From positions 3,114,001 to 3,178,000 of the forward strand of contig NC_019973.1 in NCBI RefSeq assembly GCF_000230995.2: DNA of 64,000 nucleotides, written 5' to 3'. Positions 36,002 through 44,750 of this stretch are shown here, one piece after another. The position numbers and the translations under genes were made by a program. Source of the DNA: Mesorhizobium australicum WSM2073 (GTDB taxonomy: Bacteria; Pseudomonadota; Alphaproteobacteria; Rhizobiales; Rhizobiaceae). How positions within the stretch are numbered: the first letter of the stretch is position 1; every line of letters starts with the position of its first letter. Below the pieces are notes generated by a model. The model was not told the DNA's origin. It made no database searches and saw only the letters and a list, made by a program, of their open reading frames with translations.

Positions 36002-36033
36002 TTCAATATTCATAGGATTGTTGAAATATGAAT
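36002..36033. promoter_or_regulatory. ArsR-type operator overlapping the arsR start
   Basis: TTCAA (36002) with TTGAA (36021) and ATTCAT (36008) with ATGAAT (36028) form nested inverted repeats between the divergent DUF6428 and arsR genes. The right arm covers the arsR ATG. A-T-rich dyads of this type are classic ArsR sites; the arrangement would repress both directions. Confidence 0.65.
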
Positions 36034-36381
36034 GAACGTCAAGCCCTGGCGGCCTTCGCGGCGCTGTCGCAGGAAACACGGCTGCGCGTGCTGCGCCATC
36101 TGGTGATCGCCGGCCCCGACGGCATCGCCGCCGGGGCGATCGCCGAAAAGGTCGAGGTTTCGGCGTCCAACGTCAGCTTCCACCTTAAGGAGCTTGAACG
36201 CGCGGGGCTGGTGAGCGTGCGCCGCGATTCCCGCTCCATGGTCTACAGCGCCGAGTATGACATGCTGAGCGGTCTTATCCGCTTCCTGATGGAGGATTGT
36301 TGCTCCAGCCGGCCGGAAATCTGCGCGCCGGCGGTGTTGCCGGGCTGCTGTGCGGCCGACACGCGGGAGCCTGCCCGATGA
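36028..36381 (+). CDS. arsR: ArsR-family repressor of the arsenic operon
   Basis: 117 residues. The winged HTH (about 10-85) includes AIAEKVEVSASNVSFHLKEL. The C-terminus carries CC...C...CC (EDCCSSRPEICAP and LPGCCAADT), a C-terminal cysteine sensor for arsenite or antimonite rather than the ELCVCDL site of plasmid ArsR. First gene of arsR-aqpS-arsC-MFS; its stop overlaps the aqpS start as ATGA. Confidence 0.9.
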   Translation: MNERQALAAFAALSQETRLRVLRHLVIAGPDGIAAGAIAEKVEVSASNVSFHLKELERAGLVSVRRDSRSMVYSAEYDMLSGLIRFLMEDCCSSRPEICAPAVLPGCCAADTREPAR

Positions 36382-37058
36382 CTGGCGGCCACACTGTGCC
36401 TGGCGCGTCCTCCATCCGGGACATGGCCGGTTTTGATTTGCCGCGCCGGCTCACGGCGGAAGCTCTCGGCACCGGCTTGCTGGTGGCCACGGTGGTCGGC
36501 TCCGGTATCATGGCGCAGTCGCTGACGACCGATCGCGCACTGACGCTGCTTGGCAACACTTTGCCGACGGGCGCGATCCTCGTGGTGCTCATCACGATAC
36601 TGGGGCCGGTCTCGGGCGCTCATTTCAATCCGGCCGTTTCAATGGTCCTGGCGCTGTCGCGCCGGCTGCCGGCGAGCGACTGCGCCTGGTATGTGCTCGC
36701 CCAACTCTCGGGCGGCGTCGCCGGCACGGTCGGCGCGCACCTGATGTTCGGGCTTTCGCCGCTCGCCTTGTCGACGCATGACCGAACGGGACCCGCGCTC
36801 TGGCTTTCGGATGGGATCGCGACCTTCGGGTTGCTGGCGGTCATTCTCGCCGGCCTGCGTTTCGAGCGCTCGGCCATCCCCTGGCTAGTCGGCCTCTATA
36901 TCACCGCCGCCTACTGGTTCACCGCATCGACATCGTTCGCCAACCCAGCGGTCGCGGCCGCACGGTCACTGACGGACAGTTTTCCGGAATCAGTCCGGCA
37001 AGCCTGCCGGGCTTCATCGCCGCCGAACTGGCCGGCGCGGGCATTGCCCTGGCGCTGA
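36378..37058 (+). CDS. aqpS: Aquaglyceroporin AqpS, frameshifted near the C-terminus
   Basis: An MIP-family channel for arsenite efflux. Six-helix pattern with both NPA loops (AHFNPAVS and SFANPAVAAARS). After SLTDSF the frame goes wrong: one missing base near 36980-36984 sends translation into an unrelated tail ending at 37058. In the +1 frame the expected end reads GISPASLPGFIAAELAG and continues to a TGA at 37112-37114, overlapping the arsC ATG as ATGA. The mutation or sequencing error removes the sixth helix. AqpS of Sinorhizobium replaces the ArsB pump. Confidence 0.85.
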   Translation: MTGGHTVPGASSIRDMAGFDLPRRLTAEALGTGLLVATVVGSGIMAQSLTTDRALTLLGNTLPTGAILVVLITILGPVSGAHFNPAVSMVLALSRRLPASDCAWYVLAQLSGGVAGTVGAHLMFGLSPLALSTHDRTGPALWLSDGIATFGLLAVILAGLRFERSAIPWLVGLYITAAYWFTASTSFANPAVAAARSLTDSFPESVRQACRASSPPNWPARALPWR

Positions 37059-37110
37059 CGACATGGCTGCTGCAGCCGCACGTTCAACCGTTCCCCATCG
37101 AGGCCAGGCC

Positions 37111-37524
37111 ATGACGATCACCATCTACCACAATCCGGACTGCGGCACCTCGCGCAACACGCTCGCCATGATCAGGGCGAGCGGCGAGGAGCCGACCATC
37201 GTCGAATATCTGAAACATCCGCCGCCACGTGCGCGGCTGGAGCAGTTGATAGCGACGCTCGAAATTCCCGTGCGCGCCCTGCTGCGTGAAAAGGGCACCC
37301 CCTATGCCGAACTGGGCCTGGCCGATCCAAAATGGTCCGACGGCCAACTGCTCGATGCCATGCTCGAGCATCCGATCCTGATTAACCGGCCGATCGTCGA
37401 AACGCCGAGAGGGACACGGCTGTGCCGTCCGTCCGAGCTTGTGCTGGATCTGCTCGACCACCCGGTGAGCCGGTTCACCAAGGAAGACGGCGAGGTGGTG
37501 AGCCATGACCGCGGTAGGCAATGA
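37111..37524 (+). CDS. arsC: Arsenate reductase ArsC (glutaredoxin type)
   Basis: 137 residues. Catalytic Cys11 lies in IYHNPDCGTSRNTL, and Arg residues that stabilise arsenate are in NRPIVETPRGTRLCRPSE. It reduces arsenate to arsenite with glutathione and glutaredoxin. ATG 37111 is chosen over the in-frame upstream ATG 37063, which lies in the end of aqpS. The MFS gene starts 20 bp before its stop, suggesting coupling. Confidence 0.95.
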   Translation: MTITIYHNPDCGTSRNTLAMIRASGEEPTIVEYLKHPPPRARLEQLIATLEIPVRALLREKGTPYAELGLADPKWSDGQLLDAMLEHPILINRPIVETPRGTRLCRPSELVLDLLDHPVSRFTKEDGEVVSHDRGRQ

Positions 37525-38731
37525 TGGAAGCCTTGCAAAAGCCGAGACCGCGGAGCGTGCCCCGATAGCGGCTGTCGCCGCGCTCGGGATCACCCAGATT
37601 ATCGGCTACGGTACGCTTTATTACAGTTTCAGCATCCTTGCCGGCGACATGGCGAAGGATATGGGCTGGCCAACCGAATGGATATTCGGCGCGCTATCGG
37701 CCGCGCTGCTGGCCGGCGGGCTAACCGCCCCCTTGCTCGGCGGCTGGATCGACCGTTTTGGCGCGGGACGGATCATGACCGCCGGCTCGGCCGTTGCTGC
37801 CGCTGCGCTTGCCGCCTGTGCCTATGCGCCCAACGGTCCAGCCTTCGTCGGCGCGCTGATTGCGCTGGAGGCAGCATCGAACCTTGTCCAATACGGCGCG
37901 GCCTTCGCGCTGCTGGTCCAGATACGGCCGCGTGCCGCGCAGCGCAGCATAACCTATCTCACCCTCGTCGCCGGTTTCGCATCGACAGTCTTCTGGCCGA
38001 TCACATCGGCCATGCATGCGCATTTGCCTTGGCGAGACGTCTACCTCGTCTTTGCCGGGCTGAACCTGCTGGTCTGCCTGCCGCTGCACGCCTGGCTCTC
38101 GCAGGGGCTGGCCAGGAGCAGGCGCGCGGCGATCGAGCCGCCACGGCACGTCGCGGGATCGCTGCCGGCCCCGGCGCGGCCGCTCGGCTTTGCCTTGATG
38201 GTTGTCGCTTTCTCGCTCCAGAACCTGGTCAGCGCCGCCGTGCTGGTCCATATGGTGCCGCTGCTGTCCGGGCTTGGTCTGGGTGCCGCCGCCGCCATCG
38301 TCGGAACGCTGTTCGGGCCGTCGCAGGTGCTCAGCCGTTTCATCAATATGGTCTACGGGATCAACCTGCCGCCGCTGCGGCTCGCCATCATCTCAGCCGT
38401 GTTGATGACGGCGGGCGTGGCCATCCTGCTTGGCACCGCGCCTTCGATCGCCGGCGCGATGGCGTTCGCCATCGTCTTCGGAATGGGCAACGGGCTGTTC
38501 AGCATCGTCACCGGGGCACTGCCGCTGATGCTGTTCGGCAGCGAAGGCTATGGCCGGCTGCAGGGACGCGCCATGTCCGCCCGCCTGATCGTCTCGGCGG
38601 TCGCGCCGTTCGCCCTGGCATTGGCGATGGCCCATATCGGCATTTCCTGGTCGCTGGGCCTGATGGCACTTGTTGGCTGTCTGGCTCTGCTGGTGCTGGC
38701 GGCGATCGCGAAAGTGTCGAGCGCCACCTGA
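37505..38731 (+). CDS. MFS transporter, last gene of the ars operon
   Basis: 408 residues, about 12 membrane helices (starts ITQIIGYGTLYYSFSILAGD). It overlaps arsC by 20 bp, so it is part of the ars operon. MFS proteins in this place include ArsK (arsenite/antimonite efflux) and ArsJ (organoarsenical efflux). The pattern does not include the gapdh partner of arsJ, so an ArsK-like or general exporter is more likely; this is inference from context. Confidence 0.88.
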   Translation: MTAVGNDGSLAKAETAERAPIAAVAALGITQIIGYGTLYYSFSILAGDMAKDMGWPTEWIFGALSAALLAGGLTAPLLGGWIDRFGAGRIMTAGSAVAAAALAACAYAPNGPAFVGALIALEAASNLVQYGAAFALLVQIRPRAAQRSITYLTLVAGFASTVFWPITSAMHAHLPWRDVYLVFAGLNLLVCLPLHAWLSQGLARSRRAAIEPPRHVAGSLPAPARPLGFALMVVAFSLQNLVSAAVLVHMVPLLSGLGLGAAAAIVGTLFGPSQVLSRFINMVYGINLPPLRLAIISAVLMTAGVAILLGTAPSIAGAMAFAIVFGMGNGLFSIVTGALPLMLFGSEGYGRLQGRAMSARLIVSAVAPFALALAMAHIGISWSLGLMALVGCLALLVLAAIAKVSSAT

Positions 38732-38896
38732 AACCGGGCAGGAATGCCCAGAGGCGGTTTGGCGCCACTCCGCCGGCTCAATTTCCCCTCTCGGAACCGT
38801 CGTGGATCGGCTTGTGATGCCTCAAATCGTCCGGCCGCAGCAGCGGATGTCTGGCGTTTCAAAACCGGCTCGCCGAACAGTGGCTACGCGCCTTTG

Positions 38897-39712
38897 TCAC
38901 GACGGCAGGTTCATCTGTTTTCGGAGGCTTTTGTCGAAGGCATGCGCGGGAACAAACCGTCGCAGCAGGTATAGGCGACGCGCCTGCTTGCTGGCGGGAT
39001 AGCGCAGCTTCGGCGATGTCGCGGTGGCCGCGGTGACGACCGCCTGGCCGACGACCTCGGGAGCATCGCCGGTTTCGATCGCCCTGTTCCAGACCGCGGT
39101 TGCCGTTGCCCGCGCCTGGTCATAGACACTCATCATCCTGTCCGGCTTCGTCGCATTGTGATCGAGAGCCGTACGGGTGAAGGCCGGTTCGACCAGCAGG
39201 ACGCGAATACCGAAGGGGCGGACCTCATGGTCCAGCGACTCGGAGTAGCCCTCGACGGCATGTTTCGTGGATGTGTAGAGCGCGCTGAACGGGCTGGGGA
39301 CAAAGCCGACAACCGAGCTGATGTTGACGATCCGGCCGCCGCCCTGACGTCGCATGATCGGCAGCACCTCGTTTGTGACGCGGATGAGACCGAAGACGTT
39401 GACGTCGAAAAGGGTCTTTGCCTGTTCGACGGACGATTCTTCCGCACCCGCGATCAGTGCATTGCCGGCATTGTTGACCAGCAGGTCGATGCGCCCGGCC
39501 TGGCTTATCACTTGCGACACCATGCTTGCGACGGAGTCCGCGTCGGTTACGTCGCAGCTCAGCATCGTGATCCCGGGCGGTGACCCGGTCGCGGCTTTCC
39601 GGCTCGTGCCGAAGACGCGGTAGCCGGCCGACTGAAGGGCTTTGGCTGTCGCGAGCCCGATGCCGCCCGCTGCTCCGGTGACGACGGCGACGCCGCGATG
39701 TTTGTTGTTCAT
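38897..39712 (-). CDS. SDR-family oxidoreductase
   Basis: 271 residues. TGAAGGIGLATAKALQSAG binds the cofactor; the active site is SSVVGFVPSPFSALYTSTK with YTSTK intact; EPAFT follows. The C-terminus has a longer helical extension (RYPASKQARRLYLLRR) as in 17-beta-hydroxysteroid-like SDRs. It follows the YciI gene by 51 bp on the same strand, and both are probably repressed by the divergent HxlR protein. Confidence 0.9.
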   Translation of the reverse strand: MNNKHRGVAVVTGAAGGIGLATAKALQSAGYRVFGTSRKAATGSPPGITMLSCDVTDADSVASMVSQVISQAGRIDLLVNNAGNALIAGAEESSVEQAKTLFDVNVFGLIRVTNEVLPIMRRQGGGRIVNISSVVGFVPSPFSALYTSTKHAVEGYSESLDHEVRPFGIRVLLVEPAFTRTALDHNATKPDRMMSVYDQARATATAVWNRAIETGDAPEVVGQAVVTAATATSPKLRYPASKQARRLYLLRRFVPAHAFDKSLRKQMNLPS

Positions 39713-39763
39713 TTCAATTTCCTTCGAGATGCATGATCATGACGCTTTGTGCCGACGGACTTG

Positions 39764-40060
39764 TCAGCCGTGTACGCTCAGATGAAGCATGGGGTGATGT
39801 TCGTAATGGCCGGCGCCATTTCTCACGATGGGGTCTTGTGAGGTTATCGCCTGGATGTCCTGGTCGTCGGCGATCCGGTATAGCGACAAGCCATAGCCGC
39901 CGCCTGGATCCATCACCGGACCATGGGCGACGATCAGTCCGCGGTCGAGCAACTCGTCCAAGAAGGCGCCATGCTGCCTCATCCATTCCCGCTCGTCGCC
40001 AGTCATCGATGCAAGAAAGTCGGCACGGGGCGGGATGTACTTGCACAGATAGAATTTCAT
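39764..40060 (-). CDS. YciI-family protein
   Basis: 98 residues with a ferredoxin-like YCII domain: MKFYLCKYIPPRADF, HGAFLDELLDRGLIVAHGPV and a terminal HPMLHLSVHG. YciI-like proteins are putative hydrolases or ligand-binding proteins with a His/Asp pair; the reaction is unknown. It is divergent from the HxlR gene at 40174 and heads the SDR-containing unit. Confidence 0.88.
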   Translation of the reverse strand: MKFYLCKYIPPRADFLASMTGDEREWMRQHGAFLDELLDRGLIVAHGPVMDPGGGYGLSLYRIADDQDIQAITSQDPIVRNGAGHYEHHPMLHLSVHG

Positions 40061-40128
40061 TTGGGACTCCAGCGGCGCGATGACCGGCCGTCACCATCAT
40101 TTTTCGGTGGAACGGCCTCGCGAGATCA

Positions 40129-40170
40129 GATACTATCAAATCAGTAGTAAGTCACTATCAAAATGGTATC
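40129..40170. promoter_or_regulatory. Operator-like repeats before the HxlR gene
   Basis: Direct repeats ACTATCAAA at 40132-40140 and 40154-40162 (22 bp apart) lie inside a GATAC/GTATC dyad (40129 and 40166), between the divergent YciI and HxlR genes. Two helical turns of spacing suit a dimeric HxlR protein. Assignment is inferred from position. Confidence 0.5.
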
Positions 40171-40173
40171 GTC

Positions 40174-40626
40174 GTGAAGAATCTTTCCAACCAGCCCTGT
40201 TTGATCGCCCGCAGCCTCGGCACGATGGGTGACACGTGGAGCATGCTGATCATGCGCGATGCCCATGCGGGGCTCAGCCGTTTCGACGAATTTCGCAAGA
40301 ATCTCGGCATCGCTCCGACGATGCTGACCAGCCGGTTGGCGACCTTGACTCAGGAAGGGCTGCTGGAGAAACGGCGATATTCGGAGCGGCCGCCACGGGA
40401 TGAATATGTGCTGACCGAGGCCGGTCGGGATTTGCTTCCGGTGCTGTTCTCGCTCGCCGCCTGGGGCAGCAAGCACCGGGGCGGTGGCAATTTCACCCGG
40501 TTCTTCGACGCCGAGACAGGAACCGAAATCGACCCAGTCAGCATCGATCGCGGGACCGGGGCGCCGATCGGCAGTCGTCCCATACAGATCGTGACGCCCA
40601 AGCTGCCTGACGGCCCGTCGGACTGA
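40174..40626 (+). CDS. HxlR-family transcriptional regulator
   Basis: 150 residues from GTG 40174. A winged HTH of the HxlR/MarR-like type (GDTWSMLIMRDAHAGLSRFD, then LGIAPTMLTSRLATLTQEGL and RPPRDEYVLTEAGRDLLPVL). No good Shine-Dalgarno is seen; GTG is the first in-frame start. HxlR proteins respond to aldehydes or quinones in several bacteria. It likely represses the divergent YciI-SDR unit. Confidence 0.88.
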   Translation: MKNLSNQPCLIARSLGTMGDTWSMLIMRDAHAGLSRFDEFRKNLGIAPTMLTSRLATLTQEGLLEKRRYSERPPRDEYVLTEAGRDLLPVLFSLAAWGSKHRGGGNFTRFFDAETGTEIDPVSIDRGTGAPIGSRPIQIVTPKLPDGPSD

Positions 40627-40695
40627 CTGGATGCGCCGGAGCGAACGGCGATAGCTGGCCGGCAAGAGAGGGAATTCAGGTGGGCCTTCCTCGGA

Positions 40696-41607
40696 TCAGC
40701 CGCTCTTCTTCGCACCAATCCAGTCGGCGGCCACTTCGGCGAACAGCCAGTCACGGAACGCCCTGATCTTTTTCTGGCGCAGCGCGCCTTCGGGATAGAC
40801 GACGTAGTAGCTGGCCGCCGATTTCAGCGCGAGATCGAAGGGCCGGACCAGCCGGCCTGCCGCGAGGTCGGCCGAGACCAGCGCGCTGCGGCCGAGCAGC
40901 ACGCCTTCGCCATGCACGGCGGCCTCGACGGCGAAGGTGGCGGAATCGAAGCGCACGCCGCGTGTGGGGTCGATGCCTTCGACACCGGCCTGCTCAAGCC
41001 ATGTCGCCCAGTCGATGCGAAAGGCGTCGTGGATCAGTTTGTGGTGCCTGAGGTCCGCTGGCAGATGCAGCGGATGCTCGCCTTGCAGCAGTTCCGGGCT
41101 GCAGACGGGGAAGACCTCCTCGTCGGCGAGGAACTCCGCCGTCACCCCGCTATAGCCGCCGCGGCCGTAGCGGATGGATATGTCGATGCCGTCGCTGACG
41201 AAATCGGCCAGCACGCCCGAAGTCGCCAGCCGCACGTCGATGTCGGGATTGGCGCGATGGAAACGATGCAGCCTCGGCACCAGCCAGCGGCCGGCGAAGC
41301 CGTCGGACGTGCTGACATTGAGAATGCGCGTCGAGCGGTCGGGCGTGGCGGCAATGGTGGCGGCGGCGATCTGGTCGAGCGCCTTGCCGACTTCCGCCGC
41401 ATAGGCCGCGCCGACGCCCGTGAGGCGCACGGAGCGTGTGCCGCGATCGAAGAGCTGGATGCCCAGCCTGTCCTCGATGTTGCGGATGGCGCGGCTGACC
41501 GCGCCATGGGTGAGGTTGAGCTCCTCCGCGGCCTTGGAGAAACTCAAATGCCTGGCCGCCGCGTCGAAGGCGGGCAAAGCGGTGAGGGGCGGCAGTCTGC
41601 GCGGCAT
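40696..41607 (-). CDS. LysR-family transcriptional regulator (GcvA-like)
   Basis: 303 residues from ATG 41607. The start MPRRLPPLTALPAFDAAARH followed by SFSKAAEELNLTHGAVSRAI is the typical GcvA/AmpR N-terminus, and the effector domain follows. The open frame extends 33 residues upstream without family similarity. It is divergent from the DUF1127/NmrA pair across about 216 bp, which is its probable target. Confidence 0.9.
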   Translation of the reverse strand: MPRRLPPLTALPAFDAAARHLSFSKAAEELNLTHGAVSRAIRNIEDRLGIQLFDRGTRSVRLTGVGAAYAAEVGKALDQIAAATIAATPDRSTRILNVSTSDGFAGRWLVPRLHRFHRANPDIDVRLATSGVLADFVSDGIDISIRYGRGGYSGVTAEFLADEEVFPVCSPELLQGEHPLHLPADLRHHKLIHDAFRIDWATWLEQAGVEGIDPTRGVRFDSATFAVEAAVHGEGVLLGRSALVSADLAAGRLVRPFDLALKSAASYYVVYPEGALRQKKIRAFRDWLFAEVAADWIGAKKSG

Positions 41608-41823
41608 TGGATCGACCTGTGAGTGGTACTCACAAATCCTGCACAAAGAGTCGTTTGTCGTCCAGCCCTTAATGGCCCAATATTCAGGCGTACCAAGCAT
41701 CCACACCGGCTTTCCGGTTCATCGATGCGCTGAATTGACCAGACAAGTGTGAGCAATCGTCATGCTCGCCCCACTCGGGCGACATCGGCAGGCTTGCGCC
41801 CAGTGAAACACAGGAGACGGATT

Positions 41824-42021
41824 ATGACCTTGACCCTTCGACCCATCGGCGCCGCGATGAGCGGCCTTGCCACGCGAAGCTTGGCAGCGTTCGAGCGCCG
41901 CCGCACATTGCGCCGGATCTCCCGGCTTTCCGATCGCCGTTTGCATGACATCGGCCTCGAACGCGACTGGGATGGTTCGATCCTTGCTAACGAAATTCTG
42001 GGCAATGGGAGGGCGATATGA
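41824..42021 (+). CDS. DUF1127-family small protein
   Basis: 65 residues. The conserved DUF1127 helix RRTLRRISRLSDRRLHDIGL is present. ATG 41824 is preceded by GGAGAC at about 8 bases; the upstream in-frame extension is non-coding. DUF1127 proteins are small, basic, stress-responsive and, in alphaproteobacteria, linked to phosphate and RNA metabolism. Its stop overlaps the next start as ATGA, so it is co-translated with the NmrA gene. Confidence 0.85.
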   Translation: MTLTLRPIGAAMSGLATRSLAAFERRRTLRRISRLSDRRLHDIGLERDWDGSILANEILGNGRAI

Positions 42022-42914
42022 CCAGCACCCTGATCATTGGCGCCACCGGACTGCTCGGCAGCGAGATGGCCAAGGCCAGTGCGCGCAATGGCGACAGCCT
42101 GCATGTCCTGGTCCGGCAGGCAACGTCGGCCAATGAAGCGCGGATGCGCCCGCTGAAGGATCTCGGCGCCACCGTGCATGTCGGCGATCTCGACGACTAT
42201 GACAGCCTCGTGCGCGCCGTCGGCAAGGTCGACCGCGTCATCAGCTCGGTGCATGTGGGGTCGGCCAGCGAGATGACGCTGGTGCGCGCCATCAGGGATG
42301 CCGGCGTCTCCCGCTATGTGCCGTCCGCCGGCTTCGGCCTCGACTTTGCCGCCGCCGCACCTGGCTCGATCGAACCGCTCGACATCAAGCGGACCGTCTT
42401 CGACGCGGTCCGTGAGGCCGACCTGCCCTATACGGTGATCTACACCAACGGCTTCTTCTCGACCTGGGTGGCGACGCTGGGCGACCTGACGCGCTTCGGC
42501 TCGTCGCCGCTGCCGCCCGCCGAGGTGACGCTCTATGGCGAGGGCAACGTGCCGGCGACCTTCGTCAGCGAGAAGGATATCGCCGCGGTCACCATGCGCG
42601 CGCTTGACGATCCCAATGCTGTTCGCAGCGAGATACGGATCGCACAGAACAAGATCACCCAACGTGAAATGATCGAGCTGTGGCGGCAAGTGAGCGGCCG
42701 TTCGCCCCGCGTCAAGCAGATGAGCGCCGAGGAGCTGGAGGCGCTGATCGCGGCGGTTCCCGGCCTTGGATTGCTGCGCGCATTCTGGATCCGCGGCGAG
42801 ACCGCGCTCGAGACGGCCACCCCGGAAGCCGGGACGCTTTATCCGGAGCTGAGGTTTGAAAGCATCGAAAGCGCTTTTGTGGCGATGGCTGGCGCGGGTG
42901 GGCATAGGTTGTGA
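42018..42914 (+). CDS. NmrA-type NAD(P)-binding protein
   Basis: 298 residues. The Rossmann motif IIGATGLLGSEMAKASARNG (residues 5-24) and PSAGFGLDFAAAAPG, then a substrate-binding C-terminal domain, fit NmrA/isoflavone-reductase-like atypical SDRs. The TyrxxxLys-like region is replaced by SIEPLDIKRTVFDAV, as in that family (Lys retained). It overlaps DUF1127 by ATGA. The GcvA-like LysR is divergent upstream. Confidence 0.88.
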   Translation: MTSTLIIGATGLLGSEMAKASARNGDSLHVLVRQATSANEARMRPLKDLGATVHVGDLDDYDSLVRAVGKVDRVISSVHVGSASEMTLVRAIRDAGVSRYVPSAGFGLDFAAAAPGSIEPLDIKRTVFDAVREADLPYTVIYTNGFFSTWVATLGDLTRFGSSPLPPAEVTLYGEGNVPATFVSEKDIAAVTMRALDDPNAVRSEIRIAQNKITQREMIELWRQVSGRSPRVKQMSAEELEALIAAVPGLGLLRAFWIRGETALETATPEAGTLYPELRFESIESAFVAMAGAGGHRL

Positions 42915-43001
42915 AGGCGGCGGACATGGCTGGCGTTGCGACAGCGGTTGACCGCGCTGTCCATCCGGCCGATAGGTCCGCGCAAACAGCCGAGACGCCC
43001 G

Positions 43002-44102
43002 ATGCCCAATCTCAAAGATGCGACCCGCGCCGCCGACAGCGCCTGGCAGGAGGATGTCCGCGCCGGCGTGCGCCATGTGCGCGACCTCGCTTCCCTGCCG
43101 CTCTCGCCGGCCGAGCGCGAAGCCGCGCAAGCCGCCGCGGCGCTTCACAAAGTGCGGGCGCCAAAGGCCTATCTCGACTTGATCGACTGGAACGATCCCG
43201 CCGATCCGATCCGGGCGCAGGTGATCCCGTCGCCTGGGGAATTGGACGAGGCTGAGGGTGAGCTTGGCGACCCGATCGCCGATCATGAATTCAGCCCGGT
43301 GCCGCGGCTGACGCATCGCCATGCGGATAGGGTACTGTTGTTCCCGACCTATCAATGCGCGGTCTATTGCCGGTTCTGCTTCCGCAAGGAATCGCTGACG
43401 TCGATCGGCCGTGGTTATACGCGCGAGGCGCTGGAGCCGGCGCTGGCCTATATATCGGACCATCCCGAAATCCGCGAAGTGATCCTGACCGGCGGCGATC
43501 CGCTGTCGCTGCCCGACAAGGCACTGGCCGAGATCCGGGCGCGCATCGAGGACATTGCCCATGTGCGGTTGCTGCGCCTCCACACGCGCGTGCCGGTGGC
43601 ACTGCCGTCGCGCATCACGCCAGGGCTGGTCGCGGCGCTGCAGGGTCGGCTGATGGTGACGGTGGTCACCCACTTCAACCACGCGCGCGAGATCACCGAC
43701 GCCACCGAAGTGGCCTGCCGCGCCTTGCGACAGGCCGGCTTCGTGATGCTCAACCAGAGCGTTCTGCTGAAGGGCGTCAACGATACGGTCGAAGCGCTGG
43801 AAGAGCTCTGCCGCGAGCTGATGTACCGGCTGGGGATAAAACCCTACTACCTCCACCATGGCGATCTCGCACGCGGCATGGCACACAGGCGCACCACGAT
43901 CGCGCAGGGGCAGGCGCTGGTGGAAGCGCTGCGCGCGCGCCTGTCGGGCATCTGCAACCCTGTCTATGTGCTCGACCTGCCCGACGGGGGAGGGAAAGTG
44001 CCGCTTGGACCTTGCCATGTCGAGGAACAGGACGGGCAGCGCTGGCGCATACGTGGGCTGGATGGGCAGGTGAGGACCTACCGCGAGATAGTTGGCGAAT
44101 AG
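43002..44102 (+). CDS. Lysine 2,3-aminomutase-like radical SAM enzyme (EpmB/KamA family)
   Basis: 366 residues. The radical-SAM triad is Cys119, Cys123, Cys126 in CAVYCRFCFRKE; the GGDPLSL motif binds SAM; Lys332 in LPDGGGKVPLGP is the PLP lysine. CxxCFR and the short C-terminus resemble EpmB, which makes (R)-beta-lysine for elongation factor P, more than clostridial KamA. No epmA or efp gene is nearby; the PPTase/NRPS operon converges on it with a 3-bp gap. Confidence 0.9.
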   Translation: MPNLKDATRAADSAWQEDVRAGVRHVRDLASLPLSPAEREAAQAAAALHKVRAPKAYLDLIDWNDPADPIRAQVIPSPGELDEAEGELGDPIADHEFSPVPRLTHRHADRVLLFPTYQCAVYCRFCFRKESLTSIGRGYTREALEPALAYISDHPEIREVILTGGDPLSLPDKALAEIRARIEDIAHVRLLRLHTRVPVALPSRITPGLVAALQGRLMVTVVTHFNHAREITDATEVACRALRQAGFVMLNQSVLLKGVNDTVEALEELCRELMYRLGIKPYYLHHGDLARGMAHRRTTIAQGQALVEALRARLSGICNPVYVLDLPDGGGKVPLGPCHVEEQDGQRWRIRGLDGQVRTYREIVGE

Positions 44103-44105
44103 GCG

Positions 44106-44750
44106 TTATTCCCGACAAAACGCCAGCACGACCACGCGCGGGGCCATGCAGTGTGCGAGGCTGACCTTGCGACCGGTCCTCGTTGTCGCGTGGCCGGTTT
44201 CGAGGTCCACGGCGATATCCTCATAGCCCAGCACCTCGCGATCCAGCGGATAAGCGGCCTTGTAAACCGCTTCCTTGGCGGCGAAAAGGATGCGGCCGGC
44301 GAGCTGCCGGTCGGCGGCGCCCATCCGGTCGGCGGGAATTGCCACGAGCGAGAAAATCTCATCGGGCAGGGGCAGCGCCGGCTCGACGTCGATGCCGAGC
44401 GAGATGATGCCGGCAACAGCCGCGACCGCCGCCACGGCCATGTCGTCGTCATGCGCGAGCGAGCCCGTTATCGCCTCGGGCCATGCGGGTGCACCGGACG
44501 GCGTGCGCAAGAGGGCGAAACCCTCGAAGCCGACATCCGCGAGCAACCGGTGCGCGAGCCAGCGCGCCGCGCCGCTGGCCCGCCGCATCGACGGCTGGCG
44601 AGCGGGGATGGAGCGTGCTTCCGGCGGCAACAGATGGGTCTCGTCGCCTTCGCGGATGATCCGGCAACCGGTGCGGACCCCGGCCGGAGCCATGGCGGCC
44701 ATGGCGCGCGCCAGGGCGATTTCCTCGGACGGATCGGCGGGCGGCGTCAT
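44106..44750 (-). CDS. 4'-phosphopantetheinyl transferase (Sfp/EntD type)
   Basis: 214 residues. The Sfp-type magnesium motif GIDVEPALPLPDEIFS (Asp and Glu) and the second motif FAAKEAVYKAAYPLD are intact, and an EntD-like SLAHDDDMAVAAVA precedes them. It transfers phosphopantetheine from CoA to carrier-protein serines. The start overlaps the GNAT stop (ATGA), so it is translated with that gene and is the obvious activator of the NRPS carrier domain upstream. Confidence 0.92.
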   Translation of the reverse strand: MTPPADPSEEIALARAMAAMAPAGVRTGCRIIREGDETHLLPPEARSIPARQPSMRRASGAARWLAHRLLADVGFEGFALLRTPSGAPAWPEAITGSLAHDDDMAVAAVAAVAGIISLGIDVEPALPLPDEIFSLVAIPADRMGAADRQLAGRILFAAKEAVYKAAYPLDREVLGYEDIAVDLETGHATTRTGRKVSLAHCMAPRVVVLAFCRE

